Positions 15,359 through 16,852 of a DNA stretch of 16,852 bases are shown here, piece by piece (the first letter of the stretch is position 1; each line of letters begins with the position of its first letter). The notes beneath the pieces are model-generated. The model was not told the origin of the DNA, did not search any database, and saw nothing but the letters and a program-made list of their open reading frames with translations. The stretch is taken from the NCBI GenBank assembly GCA_026992695.1, contig JALWYP010000342.1, forward strand, positions 1-16,852. The letters run 5' to 3'. The position numbers and the translations under genes are program-made. This DNA comes from Flavobacteriaceae bacterium. Its GTDB lineage: Bacteria; Bacteroidota; Bacteroidia; Flavobacteriales; Flavobacteriaceae.

Positions 15359-16852
15359 ATGAAAAAAATATATACACTATTACTCCTAATACTAATGAGC
15401 ACAGCAGTTGCTACCGCTCAAAATAAAGACACAAAAAAAGCAGATCAATTATACGATAGACTCGCTTACACCGATGCCGCAACGGCATACCAAAAACTGC
15501 TTAAAAAAGGAAAAGGCAGTAAATACGTTTTTGAAAGATTAGCCAACTGCTATTATTTTTTAAACAATACAAAAAAAGCCGAAACCTATTATAAAAGAGT
15601 GGTTAAAGGAAGAAAGCCCAAAGCCGAAGCTGTTTATAATTATGCTCAATCGCTTAAAGCAAACGGTAAGTTTAGCGACTACAATACGTGGATGAAAAAA
15701 TTTGCCGAGCTAAAACCCAATGATTCTCGAGCTATTGAGTTTATGAAAAACCCGAATTATGTTCCTAAAATTATGGAAAATAGTCCAAAATTTTCAGCCA
15801 AAGGATTAGATGATATTAACACCGAGTATTCAGAATTTGGAGGAACCGTTTTAGGAAAAGACTTTTATTTTGCTTCGGCAAGAAATACCAATCGAAAAAA
15901 ATACGGTTGGAACGAAGAACCTTTCTTAGATATTTACAAAGCAGAAATAGTTGGGAATACCGTTAAAAACGATGTATTGTTAAATGGCGAAGTAAACACC
16001 AAATATCACGAAGGAAACGTTGCTATTACTGCCGACGGGAAAAGAATGTATTTCGACAGCAACGATTACTTTAATAATAAATTCAAAAAAAGCAGTGAAG
16101 GAATTAACGAAATTAAACTCTTTTATGCCGAAAATATCGACGGATTATGGAAAGGAGTAAAATCGGCTCACTTTAACAATAGCGAATACTCTACCGGTCA
16201 TCCGGCACTTTCTCCCGACGGAAACACACTGTATTTTGCAAGCACCATGCCCGGAGGCAAAGGAGGGTCAGATTTGTATAAAGTGTCTGTTAATAAAGAC
16301 GGAAGCTTGGGTACTCCTCAACGTTTAGGAGATAATATTAACACCGAAGGAAATGAAGTATTCCCGTATGTAGATCAAAACGGCACATTATACTTCTCAA
16401 GTAACGGTCACCAAGGTCTTGGAGGGTTAGATGTATTTTACGCTGAAGCCACCGCAAACGGTTTTGGGAATGTGAAAAATTTAGGAAAAGGAGTAAACTC
16501 TGAAGCCGATGATTTTGCTATAAAATTTAATCCCGAAACCCAAGAAGGTTACGTGTCTTCTAATCGTAAAGGCGGAAAAGGAAGCGATGATATTTATAAA
16601 ATTAAACAATTAGAACCGCTTTGTGAAGTAGCCATTACCGTACAAGTAGTAGACGAGTATTCAAAACAACCTATTGCTGGTGCACGGGTAGATTTATACG
16701 ATACCGTTGAAAACAAACTATCAACCAAAACAACAGGAGCCAACGGAAAAGCTACTTTTACTGCCGAATGTGATAAAGAACACATCATTCAAGGAGTTGC
16801 AAAAGATTATGAAAGCAATGCTGTAAACGTTCCCGCTACTAACGAAAGCGAA
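15359..16852 (+). CDS. PorE-like TPR/beta-propeller protein, OmpA family (partial, right edge)
   Basis: The reading frame opens at ATG 15359 and stays open through 498 codons to the window end, so the C-terminus is missing. A signal peptide (about 1-20, ending ATA) is followed by TPR-like helices (about 25-125; for example LANCYYFLNNTKKAETYYKR at 61-80). A PD40/WD40-like propeller comes next (about 145-415) with repeated blades such as ALSPDGNTLYFAS (283-295), GTLYFSSNG (342-350) and GYVSSNRKGGKGSDDIY (397-413). A carboxypeptidase-regulatory-like Ig fold starts at about 422 (PIAGARVDLYD, 438-448). Homologues of this type end in an OmpA peptidoglycan-binding domain, expected beyond the edge. 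PorE itself helps attach the T9SS to peptidoglycan; this copy probably supports the local PorP/SprF protein and cargo. It lies 24 bases after the PorP/SprF gene. Confidence 0.92.
   Translation, partial: MKKIYTLLLLILMSTAVATAQNKDTKKADQLYDRLAYTDAATAYQKLLKKGKGSKYVFERLANCYYFLNNTKKAETYYKRVVKGRKPKAEAVYNYAQSLKANGKFSDYNTWMKKFAELKPNDSRAIEFMKNPNYVPKIMENSPKFSAKGLDDINTEYSEFGGTVLGKDFYFASARNTNRKKYGWNEEPFLDIYKAEIVGNTVKNDVLLNGEVNTKYHEGNVAITADGKRMYFDSNDYFNNKFKKSSEGINEIKLFYAENIDGLWKGVKSAHFNNSEYSTGHPALSPDGNTLYFASTMPGGKGGSDLYKVSVNKDGSLGTPQRLGDNINTEGNEVFPYVDQNGTLYFSSNGHQGLGGLDVFYAEATANGFGNVKNLGKGVNSEADDFAIKFNPETQEGYVSSNRKGGKGSDDIYKIKQLEPLCEVAITVQVVDEYSKQPIAGARVDLYDTVENKLSTKTTGANGKATFTAECDKEHIIQGVAKDYESNAVNVPATNESE

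Overview
The window looks like a chromosomal segment from a marine or environmental member of the Flavobacteriaceae (Bacteroidota). The evidence is its low GC content, the near absence of Shine-Dalgarno sequences, promoter-like elements of the Bacteroidota type (TTG, about 18 bases, TAnnTTTG), a Bacteroidota-style enlarged leucyl-tRNA synthetase, DUF3098, and type IX secretion system (T9SS) cargo and membrane proteins that occur essentially only in this phylum. I saw no tRNA, rRNA, CRISPR array, insertion sequence, prophage or attachment site. No gene-free stretch exceeds 300 bases.

Positions 44-2744 (minus strand) form a tight envelope/translation operon, transcribed ftsX - DUF3098 gene - uppP - truB: a cell-division ABC-transporter permease, a small two-helix membrane protein of unknown function, undecaprenyl-diphosphatase, and tRNA pseudouridine-55 synthase. 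Divergent from it, leuS (2907-5759) has the best promoter in the window. It is followed by a membrane zinc metallopeptidase of the YugP type (5810-6496), which converges on a saccharopine dehydrogenase-like gene (6517-7887, minus). A DUF423 membrane protein (7959-8357) and ATP-dependent PEP carboxykinase pckA (8442-10040) follow. pckA is closed by a very clear intrinsic terminator at 10067-10107.

Positions 10229-16852 are the accessory and most interesting part: a co-oriented T9SS cassette. It encodes two large secreted multi-domain proteins with type B (gliding-motility-associated, CHU_C-like) C-terminal sorting domains, a PorP/SprF-family outer-membrane protein, and a PorE-like TPR/beta-propeller periplasmic or outer-membrane-associated protein that runs off the right edge. 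Junctions are 10, 23 and 24 bases with no terminator visible between them, so the four are probably one transcription unit. By analogy with SprB/SprF of Flavobacterium gliding motility, the PorP/SprF protein probably serves the export or surface anchoring of the two upstream proteins. The two cargo proteins are paralogous in their C-terminal halves. They share shuffled Ig-like modules, each with two cysteines, and both have altered versions of the usual PNGDGxND motif at the start of the sorting domain. Their N-terminal heads are different: nidogen-like in the first, choice-of-anchor L in the second.

I do not see a wholly unknown system. The cassette, with its paired heads, cysteine-paired modules and non-canonical sorting motifs, is the best candidate for new biology.
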